A DNA stretch of 64,000 nucleotides. Origin: Wolbachia endosymbiont (group B) of Parapoynx stratiotata. Lineage in GTDB: Bacteria; Pseudomonadota; Alphaproteobacteria; Rickettsiales; Anaplasmataceae. The notes beneath the pieces were generated by a model. That model was not told where the DNA came from, ran no database searches, and saw nothing but the letters and a program-made list of their open reading frames with translations. Every line of letters begins with the position of its first letter. Position 1 is the stretch's first letter. The translations under genes and the position numbers were made by a program. This document shows, piece by piece, positions 8,970 to 17,227 of the stretch. Where the stretch lies: positions 1,178,001 to 1,242,000 of the forward strand of contig NZ_OX366335.1 of the NCBI RefSeq assembly GCF_947250635.1, in the 5' to 3' direction.

Positions 8970-10046
8970 CTAGAAAATTAATGATATTTTATTCCCCGGC
9001 GAACGCTCTATTTTATTTTCCGTCTCTAGTTCCAAAAGAGCCATTAGAGCTATGTTGGTAGAAAGTCCGCTTGCTAATATAAGTTCATCTATATCAACAG
9101 GTACAGAGTTAATATGATCAACTATAACAGATTTTGCCTGTTGTAATTTTTCTTGTTTTTGGTCAGCAACGGTATCAAATAGATTTTTTTGCTGAAGAGG
9201 TAAACTAAATCTCACGCTCTCTACTATATCATCAGCGGATTCAACAAGTTTAGCGCCGTTCTTAATTAAATAATTACTACCACTACAGCGTGAATCTAAA
9301 GGGAAACCAGAAACTGCAAACACCTCTCTTCCTTGATTCAAAGCAAAATCTGCTGTGATGAGAGAACCAGACTTTTTTGATGCTTCAATTACCACAACAC
9401 CGAGTGAAAGGCCAGATATAATTCGGTTTCTTTGGGGAAAATACTGAGGCTTTGGTTTAGTAGCAAATGGAAGCTCAGTAATTACTAACCCGCCATTTTC
9501 AGTGATTCTTTTGTATAGATCAAAATTTTCTCTTGGGTATACTACGTCAATTCCGCTTGCTGTGACAGCAATGGTTGGGTGATTTTTGTATATTACACTG
9601 TTTGCTGCAGTATCGATCCCTCTTGCAAGTCCAGAAATTACGATGAAACCAACTTCGCTTAAATCAAGTGCCAACTTATTGGCAAAATTTCTTCCATTGA
9701 TTGAAGAATTACGTCCACCGATTATTGCAATTATCTCACGGCTTAACAATGATATATCACCAAGTGTAGTTATTACAGGAGGACAACTCGGTATATTCCT
9801 TAAAATGTCAGGGTAATCTGGATCACATACTGGTATTATTTTGGCTCCAATTTTTTCTGCATTCTTAATTTCTTCTTGTACATTTTTAATTCCATAATCC
9901 TTGTTAGCCAATTCATTAAGATACTTAAGCACTTCATCTAGTGAGCCACATGCTCTTAGTATACTAAAAAACTTTACTGGTCCCACAGTTCTAGCCAAGC
10001 TTAGCCATATTTCTAATTCTTCGTTATTTAATTTATTTATCTTCAT
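8970..10046 (-). CDS. dprA: DNA processing protein DprA (Smf)
   Basis: DprA binds incoming single-stranded DNA and loads RecA during natural transformation, and many non-competent bacteria keep it. The 358 residues show the Rossmann-like core: IIGGRNSSINGRNFA, VISGLARGIDTAAN, TASGIDVVYPRENFDLY, then FPQRNRIISGLSLGVVVIEA and SGSLITADFALNQGREVFAVSGFP. A C-terminal winged helix (about 295-355; LILASGLSTNIALMALLELE) matches the DprA C-domain. The N-terminal SAM-like domain is short. It is divergent from the ferredoxin gene, with about 60 bp between them. Full length and intact. Confidence 0.95.
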   Translation of the reverse strand: MKINKLNNEELEIWLSLARTVGPVKFFSILRACGSLDEVLKYLNELANKDYGIKNVQEEIKNAEKIGAKIIPVCDPDYPDILRNIPSCPPVITTLGDISLLSREIIAIIGGRNSSINGRNFANKLALDLSEVGFIVISGLARGIDTAANSVIYKNHPTIAVTASGIDVVYPRENFDLYKRITENGGLVITELPFATKPKPQYFPQRNRIISGLSLGVVVIEASKKSGSLITADFALNQGREVFAVSGFPLDSRCSGSNYLIKNGAKLVESADDIVESVRFSLPLQQKNLFDTVADQKQEKLQQAKSVIVDHINSVPVDIDELILASGLSTNIALMALLELETENKIERSPGNKISLIF

Positions 10047-10107
10047 AAAAGGCTTGAATTTCTTATCAGTTTAGTGTACCCAAGATAATGCAAATATACA
10101 GTATTTT

Positions 10108-10482
10108 ATGACGCATTTTGTTACAGATAAATGCATAAAATGTAAATATACGGACTGTGTAGAAGTATGTCCCGTTGACTGCTTTTATGAAGGTAAAAAT
10201 ATGCTCGTGATTAACCCAGATGAGTGTATTGATTGTGGAGTCTGTATACCTGAATGTCCAGTAGATGCAATTGTAACTGATGATTCCATAAAAGATATTC
10301 TAGAGCTAGATGAAGGCTTACTGAACAATGAACAAAAAATCTTTAAATCATTTTACAACATAAATGTAGAATATTCGCAAAAGTGGCCAAATGTCACAGC
10401 TAAAAAGCAACCCCTAGATACAGCAGAAGAGTATAAAGAAAAAAAGGATAAAACAGCTTATTTTGACGAAAATTTAGGGTAA
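10108..10482 (+). CDS. fdxA: Seven-iron ferredoxin FdxA
   Basis: A small electron carrier with one 3Fe-4S and one 4Fe-4S cluster. The ligands are visible in [21 protein letters not shown] and in [12 protein letters not shown]. The first half matches the Azotobacter FdI type almost word for word. At 124 residues the length is normal, with a C-terminal extension of about 60 residues rich in charged amino acids. Its redox partner cannot be told from the context: it lies alone between dprA (divergent) and two unknown genes. Confidence 0.95.
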   Translation: MTHFVTDKCIKCKYTDCVEVCPVDCFYEGKNMLVINPDECIDCGVCIPECPVDAIVTDDSIKDILELDEGLLNNEQKIFKSFYNINVEYSQKWPNVTAKKQPLDTAEEYKEKKDKTAYFDENLG

Positions 10483-10514
10483 TAGAGTACGAAAGTGGAC
10501 TCACACTTTTTTGA

Positions 10515-10781
10515 TTAAATAGACATTGAACTGTAAGCATCTATTTCATCTGCCATAGACGATAATTGTGCACTCTCAAAACGGAGATTGTTTGCAATGT
10601 CTATTAATTTCTCACTAATTTGTGAACGAGGTTCAGGCACTGGAAAGAAAGCATCACATCTAGCCTTGCACAGAGGTTTGTCTGTTTCATTGAACGCCTC
10701 TTCACAGTTTTTATGGCAAATATGAGATAGGTTGCGTGCCTGAAACGTTAATGAATTCGAGTTTTGTGTAGACATAACCAT
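10515..10781 (-). CDS. Small unknown protein sharing its C-terminal tail with its neighbour
   Basis: Eighty-eight residues with five cysteines in the middle (CHKNCEEAFNETDKPLCKAR, then C) and no hydrophobic segment. The start is probably ATG at 10775 (MSTQN). The last residues, IDAYSSMSI, match the end of the next gene (THIYDSMSI), and the match continues in DNA through the stop codon into the 3' flank (TTAAATAGACATTGAA). The Cys pattern could bind metal or form disulfides. I do not know the family. C-terminal tails can act as type IV secretion signals in this group, but that is only a possibility here. Confidence 0.65.
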   Translation of the reverse strand: MVMSTQNSNSLTFQARNLSHICHKNCEEAFNETDKPLCKARCDAFFPVPEPRSQISEKLIDIANNLRFESAQLSSMADEIDAYSSMSI

Positions 10782-10941
10782 AATATACTCCTAAATTAAA
10801 AAACTAACTCCACGGTAGCATTTATGTGTTAATAAAATTGTAATATTTATATTAGCATAATTACTTTTCAGATACGTTTATTACTTTATTGAAAAGTTCA
10901 GAATAAATAGAGAGTACAAAAGAAGCCTCACATCTTTTTGG

Positions 10942-11265
10942 TTAAATAGACATTGAATCGTAAATGTGCGTTTCATCAGAAAATATATCAGCAGATGATA
11001 TATTACTATCAATATTGTCTGGTTTAAGTTCATTGTTCAGATTCTCGAAATCTTTTTGAATTGTTTCAATTGTCTTCTTTAAATTACCATACTCTCCCCA
11101 TAACTTGGTATTGGTTAAATGAATATTATTGCTTAGATTCTTGAAATCTTCTTTAATTGTTTCAATTGTCTTCTTTGAGTTATAATGCGCTCCCCATAAC
11201 GGTCCAGTGATTGATTTAATACAAACTTCACTTAATGAACATTGATTATTATCTTTTTCTGACAT
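10942..11265 (-). CDS. Small unknown protein with a 27-residue tandem repeat
   Basis: A 107-residue hydrophilic, helical protein. Two similar units stand one after the other: LWGAHYNSKKTIETIKEDFK... (about 23-49) and LWGEYGNLKKTIETIQKDFE... (about 55-80), which look like short coiled-coil segments. The C-terminus YDSMSI matches that of the preceding 88-residue gene (YSSMSI), while the rest of the two proteins differ. ATG at 11265 follows AAGGAGAATATT, a good ribosome binding site. Function unknown; an accessory, fast-evolving pair. Confidence 0.7.
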   Translation of the reverse strand: MSEKDNNQCSLSEVCIKSITGPLWGAHYNSKKTIETIKEDFKNLSNNIHLTNTKLWGEYGNLKKTIETIQKDFENLNNELKPDNIDSNISSADIFSDETHIYDSMSI

Positions 11266-11327
11266 AATATTCTCCTTAATTAATATTATATTTAATATAG
11301 TATAAAAGTATTAATACTATATTAAAT

Positions 11328-11492
11328 ATGGAATCAAAAGTAAATAAAGCAATACAGGAACGTCTTACAGTTGATTCAGTGAATCTTGCACCATAGCTTT
11401 AAAGGGTTTAGAAGACTAAGAGTTGGCGATGTGTATTATACAGACACCAAAAACATGAAGTAACTATCGTTACAATAGGATATAGGGACACC
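11328..11492 (+). pseudogene. RelE-type toxin remnant
   Basis: From ATG at 11328 the frame reads MESKVNKAIQERLTVDSVNL and stops. In another frame, after GCTTTAAAGGGTTT, comes RLRVGDVYYTDTKNMK, and after a further shift VTIVTIGYRD. In intact RelE/ParE toxins these pieces are joined as 'ALKG..RLRVGDYRVIY....TIVVIGHR'. Residues of the RVIY strand are deleted. Two or three frameshifts make it dead. No antitoxin gene is seen beside it. Confidence 0.6.
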
Positions 11493-11714
11493 ATTTGCGT
11501 TTGAAGGAAATATGTTTTGCAATAACCCTATTCTATAATGCAAAACCCAATGTATTACTTGCAATCTGGTGTCTGATCACAAAGGAACCAGTTTACATAA
11601 AACTACTTGCCACCTGCAAATTGCAATATCTGTACAGCTGTGGAATTTTTCAAAGCGTTTTTTCTATTGAAGATAAAAGTATCTTTTATATATGATATAT
11701 AGCAAAATATTAGG

Positions 11715-12668
11715 GTGCTTATGGTTCCAACTATAGCAATTTTAAGTGGTGGATTTTCTTGCGAAAGAGAAATATCGCTTATGAGCGGAAAAGCAGTAAA
11801 GAAGGCGCTTGATAGCCTTTCATATAATGCAATAGAAATAGATGTTGATAGCAACATTGCTCAAAAGCTTAAAAAAACTAATCCCGCTCTTGCTTTTATT
11901 GCTCTACATGGACCTTATGGTGAAGATGGCTGTATTCAAGGTTTACTGGAGATTTTAGGTATAAAATATACACACTCAGAAGTTATGGCTTCGGCTGTTG
12001 CTATGAATAAAGTGATGTCAAAGCATATATTCCATTCTCTTAATATCGACACTCCAAGAGGTTATGTAATTAGTCGAGAAGATGTGCTAAAAAATAATAT
12101 TAAAGTTGATTATCCGTACGTCTTAAAACCGATTAACGAAGGCTCAAGCATTGGAGTACACATGATTTTCTCACATGAGGATTACTTAGAGCTGAAAAAT
12201 AACAGTTCTACTATAATGGAAAAGATGATCATAGAAGAATACATACCGGGTATAGAGTTACATACTGCTGTGTTGCTGAATGAAGCAATTGGCACTATGG
12301 AAATACGACCAAAAAATAAATTCTATAATTATGAAGCAAAGTATACAGATGGATTTGCAGAACATATATTTCCTGCTAAAATTCCTGACAACATATATAG
12401 AATGACCTTGGAACACGCACTAAAAGTTCATCAATTTTTAGGATGCAAAACTGTTTCCCGCTCAGACTTCCGTTATAATCCCCAAAATAACACTTTAAAA
12501 ATGCTTGAGATTAATACACATCCTGGCTTTACTGAATTATCGTTAGTACCAGAAATTGCAAAATTGACAAAAGGAATTGATTTTAATGAATTAATTAAAA
12601 TTATTGTCAAAGACAGTTTACACCACAAGAATATTAAAGATCAAGCCGATGTTGAACAATGTTACTAG
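11715..12668 (+). CDS. ddl: D-alanine--D-alanine ligase
   Basis: Joins two D-Ala for the lipid II pentapeptide, an ATP-grasp reaction. Visible are the N-domain IAILSGGFSCEREISLMSG, LAFIALHGPYGEDGCIQGLL, the ATP-grasp loop PYVLKPINEGSSIGVHMI, and metal ligands in LKMLEINTHPGFTELSLVPE. At 317 residues it is of normal size. The start is either GTG at 11715 or ATG at 11721. The end overlaps ftsQ by about 20 bp, the usual ddl-ftsQ order of alphaproteobacteria. Wolbachia lacks a full wall but is known to keep lipid II synthesis for division. Confidence 0.95.
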   Translation: MLMVPTIAILSGGFSCEREISLMSGKAVKKALDSLSYNAIEIDVDSNIAQKLKKTNPALAFIALHGPYGEDGCIQGLLEILGIKYTHSEVMASAVAMNKVMSKHIFHSLNIDTPRGYVISREDVLKNNIKVDYPYVLKPINEGSSIGVHMIFSHEDYLELKNNSSTIMEKMIIEEYIPGIELHTAVLLNEAIGTMEIRPKNKFYNYEAKYTDGFAEHIFPAKIPDNIYRMTLEHALKVHQFLGCKTVSRSDFRYNPQNNTLKMLEINTHPGFTELSLVPEIAKLTKGIDFNELIKIIVKDSLHHKNIKDQADVEQCY

Positions 12669-13407
12669 AAGCCAAAGGAGTTTTTTGCGCAAGTGTGCTT
12701 TCATGATTATAACTGCACTTTTCCTTACACTAGTACTTTATAGTTCACTTGATAAAATAACAAATCGATTCAATTACTACTTTACTTGGTGTAATGATCG
12801 CTTATCGAGCTTATTAATTAGCAATGGATTTTCAATCGACAAAGTAACCGTTACTGGAAACAAATTTACAAATGAACAGGACATTCTAAGTTTAGTAGAT
12901 AGAACACAACCTATCATGTATGTATCACTCTCAAAACTAACAGATAATATACAATCTGTAAGCGAATGGATAAAACATGTAAGAATTTATAGGATTTTAC
13001 CCAACACCTTACGCATTGATGTAAATGAACACAAACCTTTTGCTCTTTGGAAAGATGATAACAGAACTTCAGTAATTGACTCTGAAGGTAAAGTAATCGT
13101 AGATGATTACCAGATAGATAACCTCGTTATAATCAAAGGACAAAATTCGTTATCAAGCCTAAAATTCATTAAAGATATACTAGAGAGGAAAACTCAATTA
13201 AGTGATCATATTTCTTCTTGTGTTTATGTAGGCAATAGAAGATGGAATATCATACTCGATAACAGTGCCACAGTAAAATTGCCTGAAGATAATCCTTATA
13301 GCGCATGGGATTATTTAAGCCACTTGCAAAATACAACCGACTTTACTTTTAGCAATTGGAGCGTAATTGATATGCGTGTTGCTGATAAGATCTTTGTGAA
13401 GAAGTGA
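12649..13407 (+). CDS. ftsQ: Cell division protein FtsQ
   Basis: A bitopic inner-membrane protein of the divisome that links FtsL/FtsB to the early division proteins. The start chosen is ATG at 12649 (MLNNVTRSQRSFLRKC); a longer frame from TTG at 12604 is possible but would overlap ddl more. One transmembrane helix follows (CAFMIITALFLTLVLYSS), then a POTRA domain (SIDKVTVTGNKFTNEQDILS to LPNTLRIDVNEHKPFALW) and the beta domain. It is translationally linked to ddl. The sequence is diverged, as FtsQ usually is, but complete. Confidence 0.88.
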   Translation: MLNNVTRSQRSFLRKCAFMIITALFLTLVLYSSLDKITNRFNYYFTWCNDRLSSLLISNGFSIDKVTVTGNKFTNEQDILSLVDRTQPIMYVSLSKLTDNIQSVSEWIKHVRIYRILPNTLRIDVNEHKPFALWKDDNRTSVIDSEGKVIVDDYQIDNLVIIKGQNSLSSLKFIKDILERKTQLSDHISSCVYVGNRRWNIILDNSATVKLPEDNPYSAWDYLSHLQNTTDFTFSNWSVIDMRVADKIFVKK

Positions 13408-13424
13408 TCTGCTCGGTGCTCCTT

Positions 13425-13530
13425 TTAATTTCATGCAAGTAGCCCTTTCTCTGTCATCCGAGTAGCTTAAAACTGGAATCCAGATTACAAGTAATTGATT
13501 GGGTTGGGTGAGTATGGGTTTTGCATTATA
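13425..13530. repeat. Dispersed repeat segment
   Basis: The stretch has blocks found elsewhere in the window: GTCATCCGAGTAGC, CTGGAATCCAG (hairpin-forming), and TGGGTTTTGCATTATAGAA, whose inverse copy lies at 11518-11540. It fills the short gap between ftsQ and the next IS. Confidence 0.55.
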
Positions 13531-13561
13531 GAAGGAAGCATTAACCATTACTAAACAAAAA

Positions 13562-14636
13562 GGGGAGTGTTAAATAAACTGTGTCAAACCGAGAAGTAAA
13601 GTAATAAATTGATAAAAAAATGGAGGTTTGACAATGAGTCAAGCAAACAGAACTACCAGTTTGGTAGACTATAAAGAATTAGAAACAAATATCTTATCAT
13701 CTATACGAGAAGGAAGACCATTGACAGGAAGAGATGGAGCATTAACACCATTTATCAAAAAACTGCTAGAGGGAAGGCGAGATAGAAAACCATTTGTCGG
13801 CTGAAAGCGAAGAAAACAACCGAAGAAATTCAAAGACTTTACGGACAAGTATTTGAACTATTGACACCAGGAGATAGAGAAGGAAGTTTCGAGCCACAAG
13901 TAGTCAGAAAAAGGCAAACAACCGAACTTGAAGCAAAGGTTTTAAGTACATATGCCAGTGGCATGGGATATAGCATCGCATGTAGAAGAAATATAAAATA
14001 TCTGCAGCAGAGATATCAAGTATTACTGACAAATTGTTACTGGTAATCAACGAATGGCGCAGTCGTCCGCTGCAATCTGTATATCCAATAGTGTTCATGG
14101 TTTTTTAAGGTCAAGGAGGACGGGCATTGTGTAAGCAAATGTATGTATAACATATTAGCAAAATGGCAGAAAAGAAGTTTTAGGCTTTTATATAGCAGAA
14201 AGTGAGGGAGCTAACTTTTGGCTAGGGATGTTAAATGACTTAAAAGAGAAAGGAGTAGATGATATTCTGATAGCTTTGTGTTAAAAAGCTTTCCTACAGC
14301 TATAAATAGCGTATTTCCTAAAGCAGAAATGTATAGTACATCAGATAAGAAATTCACTGAAATATGTATCGAGCAAAAGTTTTCATGAATGATTTGAAAA
14401 AAACATATCAAGTAGAGAAATAGCCGAGAATTTACTAAAACCAAGGGCTCATTTACTAGCACAAATGCCTTGTATAAACAGGCATATTGTGCTATAAAGA
14501 AGGCAGGAGAGAAATGGACTATGCCTATACATGATTGGGCTTTAACTATCTCTCAACTTGATATCTTTTTTCCTGGTAGGTTAAAAATCGAGTTGAACTA
14601 AAAATGCGATTTGACACAGTTTATTTAACACTCCCC
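13562..14636 (+). mobile_element. Decayed IS256-family element, second lineage
   Basis: The ends are inverted copies of GGGGAGTGTTAAATAAACTG (left from 13562, right ending at 14636). The outermost bases differ from those of the intact IS256 at 6459, so it is a separate subtype or has exchanged ends. It is about 1075 bp, some 260 bp shorter than the complete copy through internal deletions. No target duplication is visible. Confidence 0.85.
13634..14601 (+). pseudogene. IS256 transposase, degraded
   Basis: It begins ATGAGTCAAGCAAACAGAAC (MSQANRTTSLVDYKELETNI) after GGAGG and ends with LTISQLDIFFPGRLKIELN, both matching the intact transposase. Between them there are many frameshifts and deletions; the catalytic block around the second Asp is incomplete, and the segment between the RNSLKYV equivalent and TKTKGSFTSTNALYKQ is missing. 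Non-functional. Confidence 0.9.
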
Positions 14637-14668
14637 ATCACTTTATGAGATGGTGATTTATGGTAAAT

Positions 14669-15570
14669 TCATGTAACTATCTCAAATTTAGCCATACCAA
14701 TATCAGCGAATTTATTAAGCAAATAGCATTTAGTTCTTTTTCTCGATTTATCTCAGATTTATTCCTAAAACTAAATCCGAATATTTGCTTTAATCTTGAG
14801 AAAAACCCTTCAATATAAGATCTTTTCCCATAATTTACTTCTTTTTCCATTCTTTCATGCCATCTTCACCGTATAATTTTATTAACCTAATAGCAGCATT
14901 CCTGTCAGACATATAATCTATTTCTGGATGTTCTGCTGCATCCTTTTTTGGTAGAACTTTTGTTTTTATATCGTATTTCTTACACAATTTATAAAGTTTT
15001 TGCCTATCGTATGCCCTATCTGCATATAGTGCTTTTATGGCATGCTGAAAATCAACTTCTTTTAGCAAATCACAAGTGATCAGAGTAGACACCGTTACTG
15101 TATTTTACAGCTATGGCTTTTTTGTTGTTTATATTCAACATTACGTGCAATTTTCTCGTTTGCTCATAGCCACTCTGTCAGTGCTATTTTCCTTGCTGTG
15201 TGTTGTTGTATATACTAATTCCTGTACTGTCTATAGCAATTTCGATATCTTCTATATTATTTTCTGCAATCATTTATCTTAATATTAAGTTTTTTTTGAT
15301 GCTTGTGAATAGCTGCAAATCTCTTCCTATTTGTTGCAGATATCCTTTTACAAACCCTACCGTTTGTCTTAAGCCAATTCTAAAAAGATTAACGATTATA
15401 TGCACTAAAATCACAACTTTATCACTATAAATATAGTTGCCGCCCTGCATTTTTGGACTATTTTCATACCAATTTTCGATAGCTTCATCGATGTAACGAA
15501 AAATATTCCCCCTTTTTTCAAGGAATTTGTTATATTCGTTTTGGTTACTGACTTTCATTTTTTGTGGCAT
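14669..15570 (-). pseudogene. IS5-family (IS903-like) transposase, frameshifted
   Basis: The N-terminus from ATG at 15570 reads MPQKMKVSNQNEYNKFLEKR and LRQTVGFVKGYLQQIGRDL, the head of IS903-type transposases (NWxEYNxALxxRG...). After frameshifts around 15300-15100, the frame ending at 14835 gives LLKEVDFQHAIKALYADRAY and KTKVLPKKDAAEHPEIDYM, holding a DDE catalytic Asp. A further shift leads to YIEGFFSRLKQIFGFSFRNK (catalytic Glu region) and the end GMAKFEIVT at 14669. It has three or more frame breaks and is not active. The terminal repeats were not identified with certainty. Confidence 0.85.
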
Positions 15571-15654
15571 ATTTTTTCTTCAACAGTTAAATGGCTATTT
15601 ATAATGAATTTTGTCAGTAACTGCCAGTTCTTTTCACTTGAGCGATTCAACAAA

Positions 15655-15835
15655 GCCCACTGGGATCCAGAAATTTTAGGTACAAAAGTAATCCTAAGTT
15701 GATGAGATGACGAAAAGAGTGGATTCCATCGTCACACGCTGGAATAACACCTATTTGCTTTCATTGGTTCCTTTCTTATCATCCGACTGGCCTTTTCTTG
15801 TCATTCAAGTAGCCGCGCTGTAAAATAAAATTTTT
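15655..15835. repeat. Dispersed palindromic repeat cluster
   Basis: Contains ACTGGGATCCAG, GTGGATTCCATCGTCACACG followed by CTGGAATAACAC, and GTCATTCAAGTAGC, all variants of blocks at 8880, 13450, 24440, 30200 and 54130. No gene lies in 15611-15850. Confidence 0.65.
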
Positions 15836-15877
15836 TATTTTAATGAAAAAATTGCTTCCGCATACTCAAGATGCCAT

Positions 15878-16060
15878 TATAATGATGGTAGAGATATTTA
15901 GAGAGCTCAAAATCTATCTCGGTCTGCAGACCTTTTAACCAATTTTTCAATAAAAATTCAGCCACATCTGTTGTGTGTACATTCTGAATCTTTTTTATAC
16001 AGGAGGATTTTATGTCCAGAATTCCAGATATTTGACCTTTACTTTAGCTAACAACAGGCG
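15878..16060 (+). ncRNA. Putative orphan small transcript with short ORF (module A)
   Basis: TATAAT at 15878-15883 is followed, after 18 nt, by the 30-nt core at 15902-15931 (AGAGCTC...GTCTGCAGAC). This is 26 of 30 identical to the core at 54368-54397 and stands at the same distance from its -10 box. Downstream are ATTCAG/CTGAAT arms, an AATCTTTTTTAT block, AGGAGG, and ATG at 16012 opening MSRIPDI and a stop. No gene follows on this strand; thiN comes in from the other side. The -35 box is weak (TTGCTT with a 20-nt spacer), and the 3' end is not clear. Function unknown. Confidence 0.5.
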
Positions 16061-16123
16061 CCTGCAGTTTTTAGAATTAGTGTTAACACGGTTTTTCTAC
16101 TTTTTTTTTCTTAATGTTTTAAC

Positions 16124-16771
16124 TCAATACACACCATCATCATTTACTGCTTCTAAATATATCATTGCTAAACACACGCCGCTGTGTATTTCTATAGATA
16201 ACTCATTGCCTAAACTTCGATTAAAGCAAGAATTCTTTCCTGGAAAAGCAAGGTTACTAAGGTACAGTTCCCATTTTAATCCTTTAGTTGATATTTGAGC
16301 TTTCGGTATACCAAGTAAGGATATTTTAGTATTTTTTAGCAAAGAGGAAAAATAGCTAATACCTTTTTGTAAGGCGTACCCCACCATGGGAGGCGAAGGC
16401 ATATAAAAGATACTATCTATACTTGAAAAAATGTTGATATTTTGTAGTATATGATCAATTGCTCCTCCAGTAATACCCGTTACTATTGATGGCAATAACT
16501 TTACTGTTTTTAAGTGAACCATTGCTTTAGAAAAGTCGCAATAATCTTGATCAGGTAGATATACTGTATTTAAATTAGCACGTAAATTCGGATTTATACT
16601 ATCCAAATCTCCTATTACAAGATCAGGTTTTACGCCAATTGATAGAAGCTTATTTGCTCCTCCATCTACAGCAATAACAGGTATATCTTGTTTAAAAAAC
16701 GATGAATCAGGTATTTCTCCATTTAGTACTACAATAGAACGATATTCTTGCTCCACGCTACAATGTAGCAT
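16124..16771 (-). CDS. thiN: Thiamine pyrophosphokinase
   Basis: Transfers pyrophosphate from ATP to thiamine to give the cofactor thiamine diphosphate. The motif IPVIAVDGGANKLLSIGVKP DLVIGDLDSI, the loop PDQDYCDFSKAM and GITGGAIDHILQNINI are the active-site blocks of the TPK catalytic domain; the substrate-binding C-domain follows. I place the start at ATG 16771 (MLHCSVEQEYR), which just clears the end of the upstream gene; a longer frame from 16825 would overlap it by 50 bp. At about 215 residues it is of normal size. Thiamine itself would come from the host or another source. Confidence 0.9.
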   Translation of the reverse strand: MLHCSVEQEYRSIVVLNGEIPDSSFFKQDIPVIAVDGGANKLLSIGVKPDLVIGDLDSINPNLRANLNTVYLPDQDYCDFSKAMVHLKTVKLLPSIVTGITGGAIDHILQNINIFSSIDSIFYMPSPPMVGYALQKGISYFSSLLKNTKISLLGIPKAQISTKGLKWELYLSNLAFPGKNSCFNRSLGNELSIEIHSGVCLAMIYLEAVNDDGVY

Positions 16772-16775
16772 ATGG

Positions 16776-17060
16776 TTATAAAACGCTCCGTGCAGTTTTT
16801 GCATCGTAGTAACATTTTTGAACAATTGATATTATACTGATCACTAATCCAGCAATATCACTGAGTATCACAAAAGTTAAACCCTGACAAATACCGTAAA
16901 TAAGCCAAGATGATGAAAAAATAAGATAATTCACCAACATTAGCATCGATACGTCACGAGTAAGTTTTGTGATATATGCTCTATATACTTGAGGCAATAA
17001 CCCAATGAGAGATGTAATGAACGCGATGAAGCCAAAGCATTCTTCAATATTTATATACAT
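16776..17060 (-). CDS. SemiSWEET-type PQ-loop small transporter
   Basis: Ninety-four residues with three transmembrane helices and the PQ motif in the first helix (FITSLIGLLPQVYRAYITK). This fits the bacterial SemiSWEET fold, which works as a dimer to pass sugars or other small molecules across the inner membrane. The substrate is unknown. It sits immediately upstream of thiN in the same direction with a 4-bp gap, so the two may be co-transcribed. Thiamine or a precursor as substrate is an untested idea. Confidence 0.85.
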   Translation of the reverse strand: MYINIEECFGFIAFITSLIGLLPQVYRAYITKLTRDVSMLMLVNYLIFSSSWLIYGICQGLTFVILSDIAGLVISIISIVQKCYYDAKTARSVL

Positions 17061-17227
17061 ACATTTTCCTACGTTTGTTTTAACAAGATCAGGTTCAAAG
17101 GGTTGTACTTTATGTACTCTCAGCTTTTTTAGAGCACCCCTAATGCGTGTAATTTATAACATCATTTAGTCTATTAATCAAGAAATTAACAGTGACTTGC
17201 ATTCATGAAACCCAATCGGCTTCTATG

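Noticed and set aside
11495..11695. A 66-codon plus-strand ORF before ddl
   Set aside because: It contains a dispersed repeat block also found, inverted, at 13515-13535, and has no protein-like conservation.
15200..15430. Plus-strand ORFs of 68-76 codons at 15.1-15.4 kb
   Set aside because: They are antisense to the decayed IS5 transposase.
15975..16298. A 107-codon ORF starting in module A (reads TLANNRRLQF in its middle)
   Set aside because: It overlaps the 3' half of thiN on the other strand for much of its length, has no ribosome binding site at its start, and is in a different frame from the short ORF with the good site.
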